Assembly: GCF_003966565.1 (NCBI RefSeq)
Contig: NZ_AP018718.1
Coordinates: 1,240,001 to 1,304,000 of the forward strand
Length of the DNA stretch: 64,000 bases
Source: Sulfuricystis multivorans
Lineage (GTDB): Bacteria > Pseudomonadota > Gammaproteobacteria > Burkholderiales > Rhodocyclaceae
Reading direction: 5' to 3'
Shown: positions 9,401-19,270 of the stretch, piece after piece
How positions within the stretch are numbered: position 1 is the stretch's first letter
Layout of the letters: each line of letters starts with the position of its first letter
The notes under the pieces: generated by a model
Told to the model about the DNA's origin: nothing
Database searches by the model: none
Seen by the model: only the letters and a program-made list of their open reading frames with translations
Translations under genes and position numbers: made by a program

Positions 9401-9726
9401 AGATGGCGCGCGTAGCGGTATTCGACCGCCGCCGGAAAGCGCTCGGCGAGGTCGAGGCGAGCGACATAGGCGCGGAAATCGCGCCGGGTCACCTCATCCG
9501 AGGTGACGAACAAGCCGGCCAGACCGCGCAGCGTTTCTTCCTGCAATGCGAACTGCTGCTGCATCCGCGCGGCGAGCTGGCCGGCCTCGTGGCGCAATTC
9601 CTCGTCGAGCGTTTCCTCGACCCAGGCCTGCGCGCGCAGGAACAGCACGACGGTGGCGGCCAGCCCCACGATCAGGACCAGCAGGGGCAAGAAGAGTTGC
9701 TGCTTCAGGAAACGTGCGCTCGCCAT
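6409..9726 (-). CDS. CHASE-PAS hybrid sensor histidine kinase with receiver and two HPt domains
   Basis: An ~1105-residue membrane sensor. Order: N-terminal transmembrane segment, extracellular CHASE domain (LRGLAGLFVTSDEVTRRDF), second membrane segment near residue 320, PAS/PAC domain, HisKA (FLATMSHEIRTPL), HATPase (NALKF, DTGIGI, GGTGLGLAI), receiver (VTDVHMPVMDG, LVKPTE) and two C-terminal HPt domains with EAHRIKGAAK and HKLKSSA. ATG 9726 is preferred to the in-frame ATG 9753 because GAGGG sits ~11 nt before it, whereas GAGG directly abuts the other. Tandem HPt domains could pass phosphate to both coupled regulators downstream. Confidence 0.9.
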   Translation of the reverse strand: MASARFLKQQLFLPLLVLIVGLAATVVLFLRAQAWVEETLDEELRHEAGQLAARMQQQFALQEETLRGLAGLFVTSDEVTRRDFRAYVARLDLAERFPAAVEYRYARHLRAQELPGWQRQVAASLAEVGEKPFQPAPKPAGERAEYLLVEYVYPFNPAALGLDLLPGPRRKAIAQLEARAELALSERLANEYPQAPHYSLMARLPGKSEEILPGTVALIFRPDRLIQTIAASSDAGLDLELYDRPATAPLGGAIPPVFDTHAEEDAPHAAQHLPLQARLPIKVADAEWTLVVTALPNWEPAVQDRWFPIAVGAAGVVLTLLLALAARLLLLRWQSAEANLQMSRDDLLRAQAVAKIGSWHLDGPSGHLFWSPQTFRIFGLPEGTPLDYPRFLACVHPEDRGLVDAAWQAALKGAPYCIEHRIVVDGVTQWVEERAELLFDENGKFLAAHGTVRDITAQKEAEEALRRLNAELEQRVVERTRQLEELLVQRQDFLATMSHEIRTPLTGLLGMLELLSLSPLPDEERHQLAIARESGKALSRIIDDILDYSKIGAGRLTLSPEPEDLPALIDGVRDAHLATASAKGISLMSFVDPRLPRALVMDGLRVRQILQNFVSNALKFTAEGYVELRADWLGQQDGQVTLKLSVRDTGIGIAPEVQKQLFERYSQADHTVARRYGGTGLGLAICKRLAELMGGEIGVESAPARGSSFFVTLTLPVAETAPPPPATASVALRQLDGGGRPVLVADDHPTNRALIARQLALLGLPVELAENGNQALAKWKHGDYCLIVTDVHMPVMDGFELAQAVREIERQEGRKPTPIIAWTAAAMGEEVARCRAAGMDDVLVKPTELVTLRTVLARWLPFAADNGAPIPIDPGMVLDRAVLGQLAEGAEEERLILADFVNQTRRDLAELEAALARDDAAAATREAHRIKGAAKMVGALRLAARAARAEEAARRHDLAQAAERLREIEADLAELEASAGLAAPPAAEPANPDAPPVFDPAVLADMVGDSQKLQHELIDSFFVHADAPLAEIRAAYERRAARDLARAAHKLKSSARAIGAQELAALLAALEAAGNNIDWEAAARGYHQLDEAWARLVARLQGAHE

Positions 9727-9779
9727 GACATGTGAAACCCTCGACGAAACCATCCTCTATGGTTGTGTATGAGCCGGGA

Positions 9780-11300
9780 CTATAGCTCATAGCCGCGCTC
9801 CATGAACAGGCGCAAACAGGCTTCGACCACGGCCGGATCAAAGAAGCGGCCCTTGTTCCGGGTCACCTCCTGCAAGGCCGGGAACACGCCGAAGCCCGGA
9901 CGGTAAGGGCGGTGCGTGGCCATCGCTTCGACGACGTCGGCCACCGCGAGGATGCGTGCTTCGAGGAGGATCTCCTCGCCCTTCAGACCGCGCGGGTAGC
10001 CCGAGCCGTCCAGCCGCTCGTGGTGCTGATGGACGATCTCCGCCACCGGCCAGGGAAAGTCGATGACCTTGAGGATTTCCCAGCCCGACAGCGGATGGGT
10101 GCGGATGATCGCGAATTCGGCGTCCGACAGCTTGGCCGGACTGGCCAGTATCTCGGCCGGCACGCGCACCTTGCCGATATCGTGCACGATGCCGGCCATG
10201 CGCAGCCCATCCACCTGCTCCCCGGGCAATCCCATCTCGGTGGCAATGGCTGCCGCCAGCTGGGCCACGCGGCGCTGATGGCCGGCGGTGTAAGGGTCGC
10301 GCATTTCCACCGTGGCGGCGATCGCGGCGACCGCATGGTCGAGGCTGTGGTCGAGCTTTTCCAGGATGCCCAGGCGCTCGGCGCGACCGCGCAGATTGGT
10401 GATGCCGTAGGCGAGATCGCCGACCAGCTCCGTCAGCAGGTCTATGACGTCCTCGGCAAAGCAATCGGCCCGTTCGCTGCCGACCCAGAGCACACCCAGC
10501 CGATCGCCGTTCGCGGCGAACGGCAGCGCGGCGGAAGCCGCGACCCCCAGTCGCGTCATGGTTTCGATGAGGAGCGGATCGTTCTCGTCCTCCAGCCGCC
10601 GGAGGTCGGGACGACCCTGACCGAGGATGTCCCGTTCGATCGACTCCGCGCGCTGTGCGCCCACTTCGGCGACGAGGCGCGCTTCTTCCACGTTCAGTCC
10701 CGCCCAGCCGGCCGGCACCACGTGTCCGGCGCGCGGGCCGAGCATTGCGCAGGCAGACTTGAATTCGCCGTGCTCGACCAGCACGCGGCACATCTCGCCG
10801 GAAAGCGCCAGCTCGTCCTCGGCGCGCACCAGCACCTGGTTGCAGCGGCTGATGGTGCGGTAGAGGCGCTGGATGCGTGCCACATGGTCTTCGGCCTGCC
10901 GTTGCGCGGTGATGTCGCGCAACACATGCAGCGAATACTGCGCAGTGCCTTGCGCGTCGCGCAGCTCGAAGCCGCGCGAGAGAAAGCGGCGTTCTCCGGC
11001 GGTGAATTCCTCGCTGCTTTCGGGACGTCCGCCTTCGTGCGTCGCGCGACAACCGGGCAGGGGCCCGTCGCCACGCGGAAAAACCTCCCAGTAGAACTTG
11101 CCGACGGCCTCCGCCGGCGTCATCCCCGCCGCCTTGAAATAGGCGTGGTTGGCGAACCGCACCCGGTAATCGGGGTCATGCAAGAAGATCGGATCCTCGA
11201 TCGCATCACACATCCTGTGCCAGATGTCGGGACTCATGGGGATGCCTTCCAGAGGGCCGGCAAGGGCGGGTTGGTTTTCTTGTTGGCTAGCTGAGGACAT
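9780..11300 (-). CDS. PAS-GAF-HD-GYP cyclic-di-GMP phosphodiesterase
   Basis: A ~506-residue protein: PAS domain (about 25-130), GAF domain (about 165-310), then HD-GYP (about 330-500) with MAGIVHDIGKVRVP, HPLSGWEIL, HQHHERLDGSGYPRGL and ARILAVADVVEA. All metal ligands and the HHExxDGSGYP signature are present, so c-di-GMP hydrolysis is likely. A longer in-frame ORF extends antisense to clpB; the ATG at 11300, preceded by GAGAGG, is the supported start. It lies directly upstream of the hybrid-kinase operon and may act in the same circuit. No membrane segment is seen. Confidence 0.92.
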   Translation of the reverse strand: MSSASQQENQPALAGPLEGIPMSPDIWHRMCDAIEDPIFLHDPDYRVRFANHAYFKAAGMTPAEAVGKFYWEVFPRGDGPLPGCRATHEGGRPESSEEFTAGERRFLSRGFELRDAQGTAQYSLHVLRDITAQRQAEDHVARIQRLYRTISRCNQVLVRAEDELALSGEMCRVLVEHGEFKSACAMLGPRAGHVVPAGWAGLNVEEARLVAEVGAQRAESIERDILGQGRPDLRRLEDENDPLLIETMTRLGVAASAALPFAANGDRLGVLWVGSERADCFAEDVIDLLTELVGDLAYGITNLRGRAERLGILEKLDHSLDHAVAAIAATVEMRDPYTAGHQRRVAQLAAAIATEMGLPGEQVDGLRMAGIVHDIGKVRVPAEILASPAKLSDAEFAIIRTHPLSGWEILKVIDFPWPVAEIVHQHHERLDGSGYPRGLKGEEILLEARILAVADVVEAMATHRPYRPGFGVFPALQEVTRNKGRFFDPAVVEACLRLFMERGYEL

Positions 11301-11434
11301 GCGCGCCTCTCTTTCGGTGATGGTGCTCGATCGCAACCCTCGTTCGAAAATGGCATCGGTCAAGATGCAAACCTGGTCGCGATAACGAGCATTTTTTGAC
11401 AATGATCGATCTGTTGCGGTTCCTGCCGCGGCCG

Positions 11435-11463
11435 CTTGAAATGCGTTCGCATATCCCAATGTT
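11435..11463 (+). promoter_or_regulatory. Sigma-32 (heat-shock) promoter of clpB
   Basis: CTTGAA at 11435-11440, a 14-nt spacer and CCCAATGTT at 11455-11463 match the RpoH consensus (CTTGAA, 13-17 nt, CCCCATNT) with one mismatch in the -10. It lies ~30 bp before the clpB start, which has GGAG upstream. Confidence 0.8.
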
Positions 11464-11492
11464 ACGCGTAGTGCCATTTTTGGAGACGAGCC

Positions 11493-14075
<2,583 letters not shown>

Positions 14076-14104
14076 TCGCATAGCGCTGCGTGCCGATGGC
14101 AGGC

Positions 14105-14144
14105 GACGAGATGGTCATTGACCAGACCCGTCGCCTGCATCAGC
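14105..14144. repeat. 40-bp direct repeat of the tag 3' end, outer copy
   Basis: Thirty-nine of 40 bases match 18174-18213, inside the 3' end of tag. On the minus strand this copy still reads LMQATGLVNDHLV, the C-terminal part of Tag, then continues [12 protein letters not shown] to a stop inside clpB. It looks like the displaced original tail of tag, separated from the rest of the gene by the exopolysaccharide operon. Confidence 0.8.
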
Positions 14145-14162
14145 ATTGCCTCGAGCGGTGAT

Positions 14163-14867
14163 TCAGAATGGCTTGGTGAATTCGAGCCCGCCGTATGGCG
14201 TCGAGGAGGTTCCGCTGCCGGTGCGGATGCCTGCCTTGATGATGGTCATGACGTTGCGGTCGAGTGGAACGACGAAGAGTCCGCCGATTTGCGTTGCTTG
14301 ATAATCGGGATCGCCATGCAGGATCATCTCGGCGCCGACGCGGCGTGAGGCGTAGAGAGATTTGAATACGCGCCCGCGCAGCCAGTAGGCATTGCTGCCA
14401 AAGGTGTAGCTGGATGCCAGATTCGCGGTCAAAGTCGGCGCGAGTTGGGTTTCACCCTCCAATTGGAGGAAGGGTTTGATTTTCCCGCCGCGGCTGGCAT
14501 TTTCCGGATCATCCGGAGACAATGAGGTCTGTTGATATCCGGCACCGAGATAACCGGCCCACCAGCCTCGTTCTCCGGCGTTTTGATAGCCGGCCGCCGC
14601 GGAGGCTCGCCAGTATCGCGCATCGATCTGCGTGCCGGATTTTTCATATCGATAGGTGCCGGCATCGAGCCATGTCCGATAGGCGAGCCCGCTACCGAGC
14701 GAAGCGCTCGCGGATTGAATGCCCCCCAAATAGAGGTAACTATTGTGGTTGGCGATCTCGAAGCCAGCCAATCCCAACCCCTGCTGCGCGCCGGCCCAGG
14801 ATGAGAAGAACAGGCAAACGGCCGGCACGAGGCGCACGAATCGGTTATGGAAAGATAGGGGCTGCAT
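14163..14867 (-). CDS. BcsS-like outer-membrane beta-barrel protein
   Basis: A 234-residue protein with a signal peptide (hydrophobic stretch ending at SSWAGA) followed by alternating aromatic/polar strands, internal Gly-rich turns and a C-terminal Phe, as in small outer-membrane barrels. The pattern resembles the cellulose biosynthesis BcsS family, recognised here by overall features and by the adjacent synthase rather than a catalytic motif. Its ATG overlaps the synthase stop (TGATG), so it is translated as the third gene of the operon. A role as a secretion barrel or OM accessory for the polymer is inferred. Confidence 0.65.
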   Translation of the reverse strand: MQPLSFHNRFVRLVPAVCLFFSSWAGAQQGLGLAGFEIANHNSYLYLGGIQSASASLGSGLAYRTWLDAGTYRYEKSGTQIDARYWRASAAAGYQNAGERGWWAGYLGAGYQQTSLSPDDPENASRGGKIKPFLQLEGETQLAPTLTANLASSYTFGSNAYWLRGRVFKSLYASRRVGAEMILHGDPDYQATQIGGLFVVPLDRNVMTIIKAGIRTGSGTSSTPYGGLEFTKPF

Positions 14868-17134
14868 CAGTCAACATGGCTCACGGCCACGGGGCTCACT
14901 TGATAAAGATACATCGGGGAGAGCGGGCTTTGTAGCGCTCTTTCCTCTCCTGCCTGCACGACGAAATCGCCGGCTTGCCGCCGGGTGAAAAAGCGACCGT
15001 CGATCATCGCTCCTTTGGGGAGGGCTCTGAAAACCAAAACGGCTTCGGGGCGACGATCATTGGTCATCGTGACCAGTCCTACCTCATGCGGATTTTTTTC
15101 GCCAGCAATTCTATAAAGCATAGCCGCCCAGTTCTTGGGCATGAATTGCGAAGAAGAGGGGAGAAGACCCATTTTTTGGGCGATCCATTCGCTTGGGGTC
15201 GGGATGCGCTCGGTCAGCGACAGCAATTGCCATTGCAGATCCGAGCCATACAGGAAGAGTTTCAACTGGTCTCGGTAGAGCCAGTCCTGCACGACGAAGC
15301 GACAACCGATGGCTTTGACGAACCGCTCTTCCTCGTCGCCGGCCTCGATTTGAGCGGTGACTTCGCCGATGAATGGAATTCTTCCCGCCGGGAGGAAGAT
15401 GATGCCACGCACCAAGTCGCCGACTTGCGGTGGCTCGATGAATGCGCCATACAGCTTGCAACCGTTCGAGGAAATGTTGTCGACCGTCATGTAGCGTGAC
15501 GTCCCATCCGCCAGTGTGACGAGTGCGGGCAATGGAATCGGAAAACGATATTCCTTGCGGCGAAATTGCGATTGACGCAAGGAAAACAGCACGATCCCCA
15601 ATGCCAGCGACAGGTTGACGGCGGCCCAGATGACGTTCGCGACGACACCGGAGATGGGAAGATGCCGCCAATAAAGGAACAGGGCTATCCCAACCGGGAT
15701 GGCCGTGGCATTGAACACGAGGATGACGATCTGCGGCATCAGCAACCGTAGCGACTCCTGGCGCGGCGGAATTTCCTTGGGCGTGACGATGAAGGAGAGC
15801 CGTTTCCTGAACAGTCCCAAGGTGGCCCAGGCGAATCCCGCGAAGCGGCCCATGTTGTACTGTTCGATATACAGCGTATTGCCGAAGCCCCGCCCGACTT
15901 CTTCGAACACCCAGAAATTCAACAAATAGTAGGGGAGGAAATGCCAGAGGAACTCCGCGCCGAGCGCATTGATCGGCATCGTGCCGGTGAAGAGGACGAT
16001 GACCGGGGCAATGTAAAAAATCGCCTTCTGCCAGCCGTCGAAATAGGTCGCCATCGAGGCGAAGTAGTTGATCCGCTGGGCGAGCGTCAAGCCGCGCGCG
16101 AAGACGACGCCCTCTTGTCGCCAAACCTGCATCGCGCCCTGCCCCCAGCGGATGCGCTGTTTCAGGAAAGGCATGACGCCGTTGGGCGCAAGGCCGAATG
16201 CGAGAGATTCAGGGTGATAAACGGATTGGTAACCCGCTTTGTGCATGCGGATCGAGGTGTGCAAATCCTCGGTCACCGACCCGGTGGCAAAACCGCCGAT
16301 GGCGTCCAGCGCCGAGCGCCGGATGACCGCGCAGCTGCCACAAAAGAACGCAGCATTCCAGTAGTCTTTGCCCCGCTGGATGACGCGAAAGAACAGCGAT
16401 TGCTCGGTCCACACCAGCTTGCGATTGGGCGACCAGCGATGCTGATAGGAGTCCAGATTGAAGAAGTCTTGCGGCGTTTGAACGAAGGCGACTTTTTCGT
16501 CCCGGAAATAGCCGAGAGTCCTGGTCAGGAAAGATTTGTGCGGGGCATGGTCGCAATCGAAAATGGCGATGAAATCCGCTTTGCTGTGACGCAAGGCATT
16601 GTTCAAATTCCCGGCCTTCGCATCCGTGTTCTCTTGCCGGGCGAGATAGCGGATGCCGAATTCCTTGGCCAAGGCCGCCATTTCAGGGCGGTTGCCATCG
16701 TCGAGCAGCCAGGTCTCGTGCGGGTAATCCATGTGGGTGGCGGCAATGAGCGTATTGCGCACCAGTTCCACCGACTCGTTGTAGGTGGGAATGAAGACAT
16801 CGACCTTGAGTCCGGCGGGTGGCGGAGGCGCAACGCGTATGCGCAGCCGCCAGGTCATGAACAGATGCAGTAGGGCTGTGAGTGTCCCATAGAGCTCGGC
16901 ACCATAGAGCAGGAGGGAAAATCCCAAGGCCTGCTCGTTGAAGGTGCCGAGCCGCCAGGTCAGATACCAGATGCTGACGCCGACGAATGTTAGGGCGATC
17001 AGCGACGCAAATCCGCCCAGGCTTTCGTATTCGATTCGTTCCGTGCTCGGCCCTGTTGAGCTTTCCGAGTCGGAACGGTGGCGAGCGCTCGTTCTTTCGT
17101 CTTTTTCTTCTAAGGAACGTTCGTCCGAATTCAT
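14867..17134 (-). CDS. Cellulose-synthase-like family 2 glycosyltransferase with PilZ domain
   Basis: A 755-residue membrane enzyme of BcsA type. Catalytic motifs are complete: LDDG (144-147), DCD (193-195), TED (288-290) and QRIRW (326-330), plus the gating-loop motif FIVTPK (448-453). About eight membrane segments surround the catalytic domain. The PilZ domain follows with RKEYR (526-530, RxxxR) and NISSNG (553-558), so c-di-GMP activation is likely. A further ~110 residues follow PilZ. No BcsB or BcsC is encoded nearby. It overlaps the PEP-CTERM gene by ATGA and the barrel gene by TGATG. Whether the product is cellulose or another beta-glucan cannot be decided. Confidence 0.88.
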   Translation of the reverse strand: MNSDERSLEEKDERTSARHRSDSESSTGPSTERIEYESLGGFASLIALTFVGVSIWYLTWRLGTFNEQALGFSLLLYGAELYGTLTALLHLFMTWRLRIRVAPPPPAGLKVDVFIPTYNESVELVRNTLIAATHMDYPHETWLLDDGNRPEMAALAKEFGIRYLARQENTDAKAGNLNNALRHSKADFIAIFDCDHAPHKSFLTRTLGYFRDEKVAFVQTPQDFFNLDSYQHRWSPNRKLVWTEQSLFFRVIQRGKDYWNAAFFCGSCAVIRRSALDAIGGFATGSVTEDLHTSIRMHKAGYQSVYHPESLAFGLAPNGVMPFLKQRIRWGQGAMQVWRQEGVVFARGLTLAQRINYFASMATYFDGWQKAIFYIAPVIVLFTGTMPINALGAEFLWHFLPYYLLNFWVFEEVGRGFGNTLYIEQYNMGRFAGFAWATLGLFRKRLSFIVTPKEIPPRQESLRLLMPQIVILVFNATAIPVGIALFLYWRHLPISGVVANVIWAAVNLSLALGIVLFSLRQSQFRRKEYRFPIPLPALVTLADGTSRYMTVDNISSNGCKLYGAFIEPPQVGDLVRGIIFLPAGRIPFIGEVTAQIEAGDEEERFVKAIGCRFVVQDWLYRDQLKLFLYGSDLQWQLLSLTERIPTPSEWIAQKMGLLPSSSQFMPKNWAAMLYRIAGEKNPHEVGLVTMTNDRRPEAVLVFRALPKGAMIDGRFFTRRQAGDFVVQAGEERALQSPLSPMYLYQVSPVAVSHVD

Positions 17135-17919
17135 CGATGAGGCAAGGTCTTGGGTTTGGTAAGACTAACAATGACGGTTTCCCCGATGCGCCCGGGCCGG
17201 GCCGCCCACAGAAAAGTCAAGGCGATCAAGAGCAGGGCCAAAACCGAGGGCTCGGGAATCGTATGCAAGGTGACTCTGACATTGTCGAGACCCCATGATT
17301 CATCGAGGTAATCCGGTGTCATACCTTGCAGCCCCTCTCCAAAAAATGTCAGGATCAGACTGTCTGCCGTATGAGAAAAATCGAAGGTCAATCGATAGAC
17401 GGCATCCATGACTTCCTCGGCGGTCTTGTTCGCATCCACATCCCAATATCCGAATTTATAACCCAAGGAATATCTCTCGACAGCACCGGTCATCGGGCTG
17501 CAAGGGGAAACGCCGCCCGGACAATAGGACTGGCCTGCAGGGTGGCCATTGCTGAAAGATTCGCGGAACAGCAGTGACGAGTCGGCACGCACACCGAATT
17601 GGTCGCGGCCGTAATCGCTGGCTTCGCCATCCCAAGAACGCAGCAGGTAAAGATCGAAACTCAAGGTGACGGCATCATGGGATGGCAGGCCGGAGAGCGA
17701 AAGCGTCGTTCCTGCATTGGAAAATTCGCCGAGGAAACGCCTCCAGCCGCCGTAATCAGGGTTGGGGGCACTCTGGATCGTTCCTGCCGACCAACCGGGC
17801 ACACTCGCACCGATGTCCCATTGGAAGTCATGGAGATAGAAAGGCGTGGCAGCGGCTTTGGTCGCAACAACCAGTAAAGAAAGGAAAATGAGCTTATTCC
17901 AATATCCTAGAGATTTCAT
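17131..17919 (-). CDS. PEP-CTERM sorting-domain protein
   Basis: A 262-residue secreted protein. A signal peptide (IFLSLLVVATKAAA) precedes a beta-rich body with DxDxNKT-like turns and two Cys in SYCPGGVSPCSP. The exosortase sorting signal is IPEPS at 221-225, then a hydrophobic segment and the basic stretch RPGR. The tail is unusual: about 20 residues follow the basic cluster where most family members end at once. The start at 17919 has GGAG eight bases upstream. It is the first gene of a sigma-54-driven operon and is coupled by ATGA to the synthase gene. No exosortase is in the window. Confidence 0.85.
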   Translation of the reverse strand: MKSLGYWNKLIFLSLLVVATKAAATPFYLHDFQWDIGASVPGWSAGTIQSAPNPDYGGWRRFLGEFSNAGTTLSLSGLPSHDAVTLSFDLYLLRSWDGEASDYGRDQFGVRADSSLLFRESFSNGHPAGQSYCPGGVSPCSPMTGAVERYSLGYKFGYWDVDANKTAEEVMDAVYRLTFDFSHTADSLILTFFGEGLQGMTPDYLDESWGLDNVRVTLHTIPEPSVLALLLIALTFLWAARPGRIGETVIVSLTKPKTLPHR

Positions 17920-17954
17920 TTGCCTTACTCCAAAAAAGTTTGCGCTAATAGATA

Positions 17955-17972
17955 AAGCAAAAGCCATGCCAA
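17955..17972 (-). promoter_or_regulatory. Sigma-54 promoter of the PEP-CTERM/exopolysaccharide operon
   Basis: On the minus strand the bases read TTGGCATGGCTTTTGCTT: GG and GC separated by ten bases, matching the RpoN consensus TGGCAYG-N4-TTGCW. The expected start of transcription is near 17945, leaving a ~25-nt leader with a good ribosome site before the ATG at 17919. Confidence 0.8.
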
Positions 17973-18030
17973 TTCATTTAGAGGGTCAGATGTTCGTATA
18001 ACCGTTTCTTTTCTGTCGAATTGGGGCGAG

Positions 18031-18110
18031 TTAACAGGCCGTTGAGAAACGTCACGAGGATGGCCAGATGCATGGTGTTTGGTGCGCAGCCACCGACATA
18101 TATCAAGCAT
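18031..18110 (-). repeat. Half copy of the ~150-bp inverted-repeat element
   Basis: The reverse complement matches the right half of the element at 23183-23332, including the CATCTGGCCATCCTCGTGAC stretch and the ending AACGGCCTGTTA. The left half is missing. It lies upstream of the sigma-54 promoter inside the region between the two tag repeats. Confidence 0.7.
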
Positions 18111-18114
18111 GACG

Positions 18115-18137
18115 ATTTCGACAACTCCTGTCGAAAT
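18115..18137. promoter_or_regulatory. Palindrome, candidate upstream activator site
   Basis: Perfect inverted repeat: ATTTCGACA, five bases, TGTCGAAAT. It lies immediately after the tag stop codon and ~145 bp upstream of the sigma-54 promoter, a normal distance for an enhancer-binding protein. There is no T-run, so it is a poor terminator candidate. Confidence 0.5.
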
Positions 18138-18743
18138 TTAGACAGTTCGGTGGTCGGGATGGACAGGGCAAGAGACGAGGTGGTCATTGACCAGACCCGT
18201 CGCCTGCATCAGCGCATAGACGATCGTCGGGCCGACGAAGCGAAAACCCCGCTGAGAAAGCGCCTTCGACAGCGCTTGGGCGGTTGGCGTGAAGACCGGC
18301 ACTTCGTCGGCAGTGCGCCAGCGGTTGATGACCGGCTTGCCTTCGACATGCTGCCAGAGCAGGCTTGCCAAGCTGCCGCCGGCTTCATGGAGTGCCAGCG
18401 TCGCGCGCGCATTGCCGATCGCCGCGTCGATTTTCAGACGGTTCCTGACGATGCCGGGATCGGCGAGCAGCCGGGCGACGTCACGATCCCCATAGCGGGC
18501 GATTTTTCCGGGGTCGAAGCCAGAGAAGGCGCGACGGAAGTTTTCGCGTTTCCTCAGGATCGTGAGCCAAGACAGACCCGCCTGCATGCCTTCGAGGATC
18601 AGGAATTCGAACAGCCGCCGCTCGTCGCGACAGGGCACGCCCCACTCGGTGTCATGATAGGTGATATAGAGCGGATCGGTGCCGCACCAGGGGCAGCGGA
18701 TTACCGCAGACTCACCAGTAACGCACTCGCCCGGTATCGACAT
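18138..18743 (-). CDS. tag: DNA-3-methyladenine glycosylase I
   Basis: About 190-200 residues. It removes 3-methyladenine from alkylated DNA. Characteristic features: RCPWCGTDPLYITYHDTEWG at the N-terminus with zinc-ligand cysteine, FEFLILEGMQAGLSW, and GFRFVGPTIVYALMQATG near the end. The start is uncertain: the ATG at 18743 overlaps the preceding gene by 32 nt; a start near the AVIRCPW segment would need a rare codon. The C-terminal tail after DHLV differs from the tail predicted at 14105, suggesting that the last residues were rewritten when adjacent DNA was inserted. Confidence 0.88.
   Translation of the reverse strand: MSIPGECVTGESAVIRCPWCGTDPLYITYHDTEWGVPCRDERRLFEFLILEGMQAGLSWLTILRKRENFRRAFSGFDPGKIARYGDRDVARLLADPGIVRNRLKIDAAIGNARATLALHEAGGSLASLLWQHVEGKPVINRWRTADEVPVFTPTAQALSKALSQRGFRFVGPTIVYALMQATGLVNDHLVSCPVHPDHRTV
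18174..18213. repeat. 40-bp direct repeat of the tag 3' end, copy inside tag
   Basis: Matches 14105-14144 with one mismatch in 40 and in the same orientation. Together the copies bracket the PEP-CTERM/synthase/barrel operon. Confidence 0.8.
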
Positions 18744-19266
18744 GGACGAACTGCTCGCGCGGGTAGTAGCCGACGCCGCCTTGCCTGAGTCCGATGGCTG
18801 CCTCGCGTAGATCGCCGAGTGGCACGCCGGGCAGACGGATGTCGATCGCCTTGCCGTCCATGTGCAGGCTGTGGCGGGCGACACCACCGCCGCGTGTGGC
18901 TTTCAGTTTTGCGTTGGTTTCCGGACAGCGATAGCCGGAAATGACATGGAAGGGCTCGCTGCAGGTGAGCTCGCGTTGCAGATGGAACAGCAGGTCGAAG
19001 AGCTGCGGGTCGATTGAACCGACTGCGCCGGTGTAGTGGTCGCGCAAGAAATGATTCAGCGCGGTCAACGCGCCGGGCAGATAGCGGTCATCGACCGCAT
19101 AGACCACCGAGAGATGCTCGCCGGTGTGCGTGTGACGGAACGCGAGGCTGCGGGCGTTGGGCAGCGAGGCGAGTGCACGGCTGGCGAAGGGGAGCATCGC
19201 GCCGCCGATCACTAGACGGGCGGAGGTGCGCAAGAAACCACGGCGTGGAGGAATGCGCTGATTCAT
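18712..19266 (-). CDS. Tat-exported YcbK/MepK-like murein endopeptidase (DUF882, M15 family)
   Basis: A 184-residue protein with a twin-arginine leader (PPRRGFLRTSARL) and an M15-type zinc site: SGYRCPETNAKL, HSLHMDGKAIDIR (His and Asp ligands) and FVHVDTG (third ligand). E. coli MepK, the closest characterised relative, cleaves meso-DAP cross-links made by L,D-transpeptidases. The gene lies 4 nt downstream of an LdtD-like gene, the same pairing as ycbB-ycbK in E. coli, which supports a role in remodelling 3-3 cross-links. Confidence 0.85.
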   Translation of the reverse strand: MNQRIPPRRGFLRTSARLVIGGAMLPFASRALASLPNARSLAFRHTHTGEHLSVVYAVDDRYLPGALTALNHFLRDHYTGAVGSIDPQLFDLLFHLQRELTCSEPFHVISGYRCPETNAKLKATRGGGVARHSLHMDGKAIDIRLPGVPLGDLREAAIGLRQGGVGYYPREQFVHVDTGRVRYW

Positions 19267-19270
19267 AAAA

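Noticed and set aside
18138-18200. tag as a pseudogene
   Set aside because: The frame is intact from the zinc-binding N-terminus to the family's C-terminal motif; only the last residues differ.
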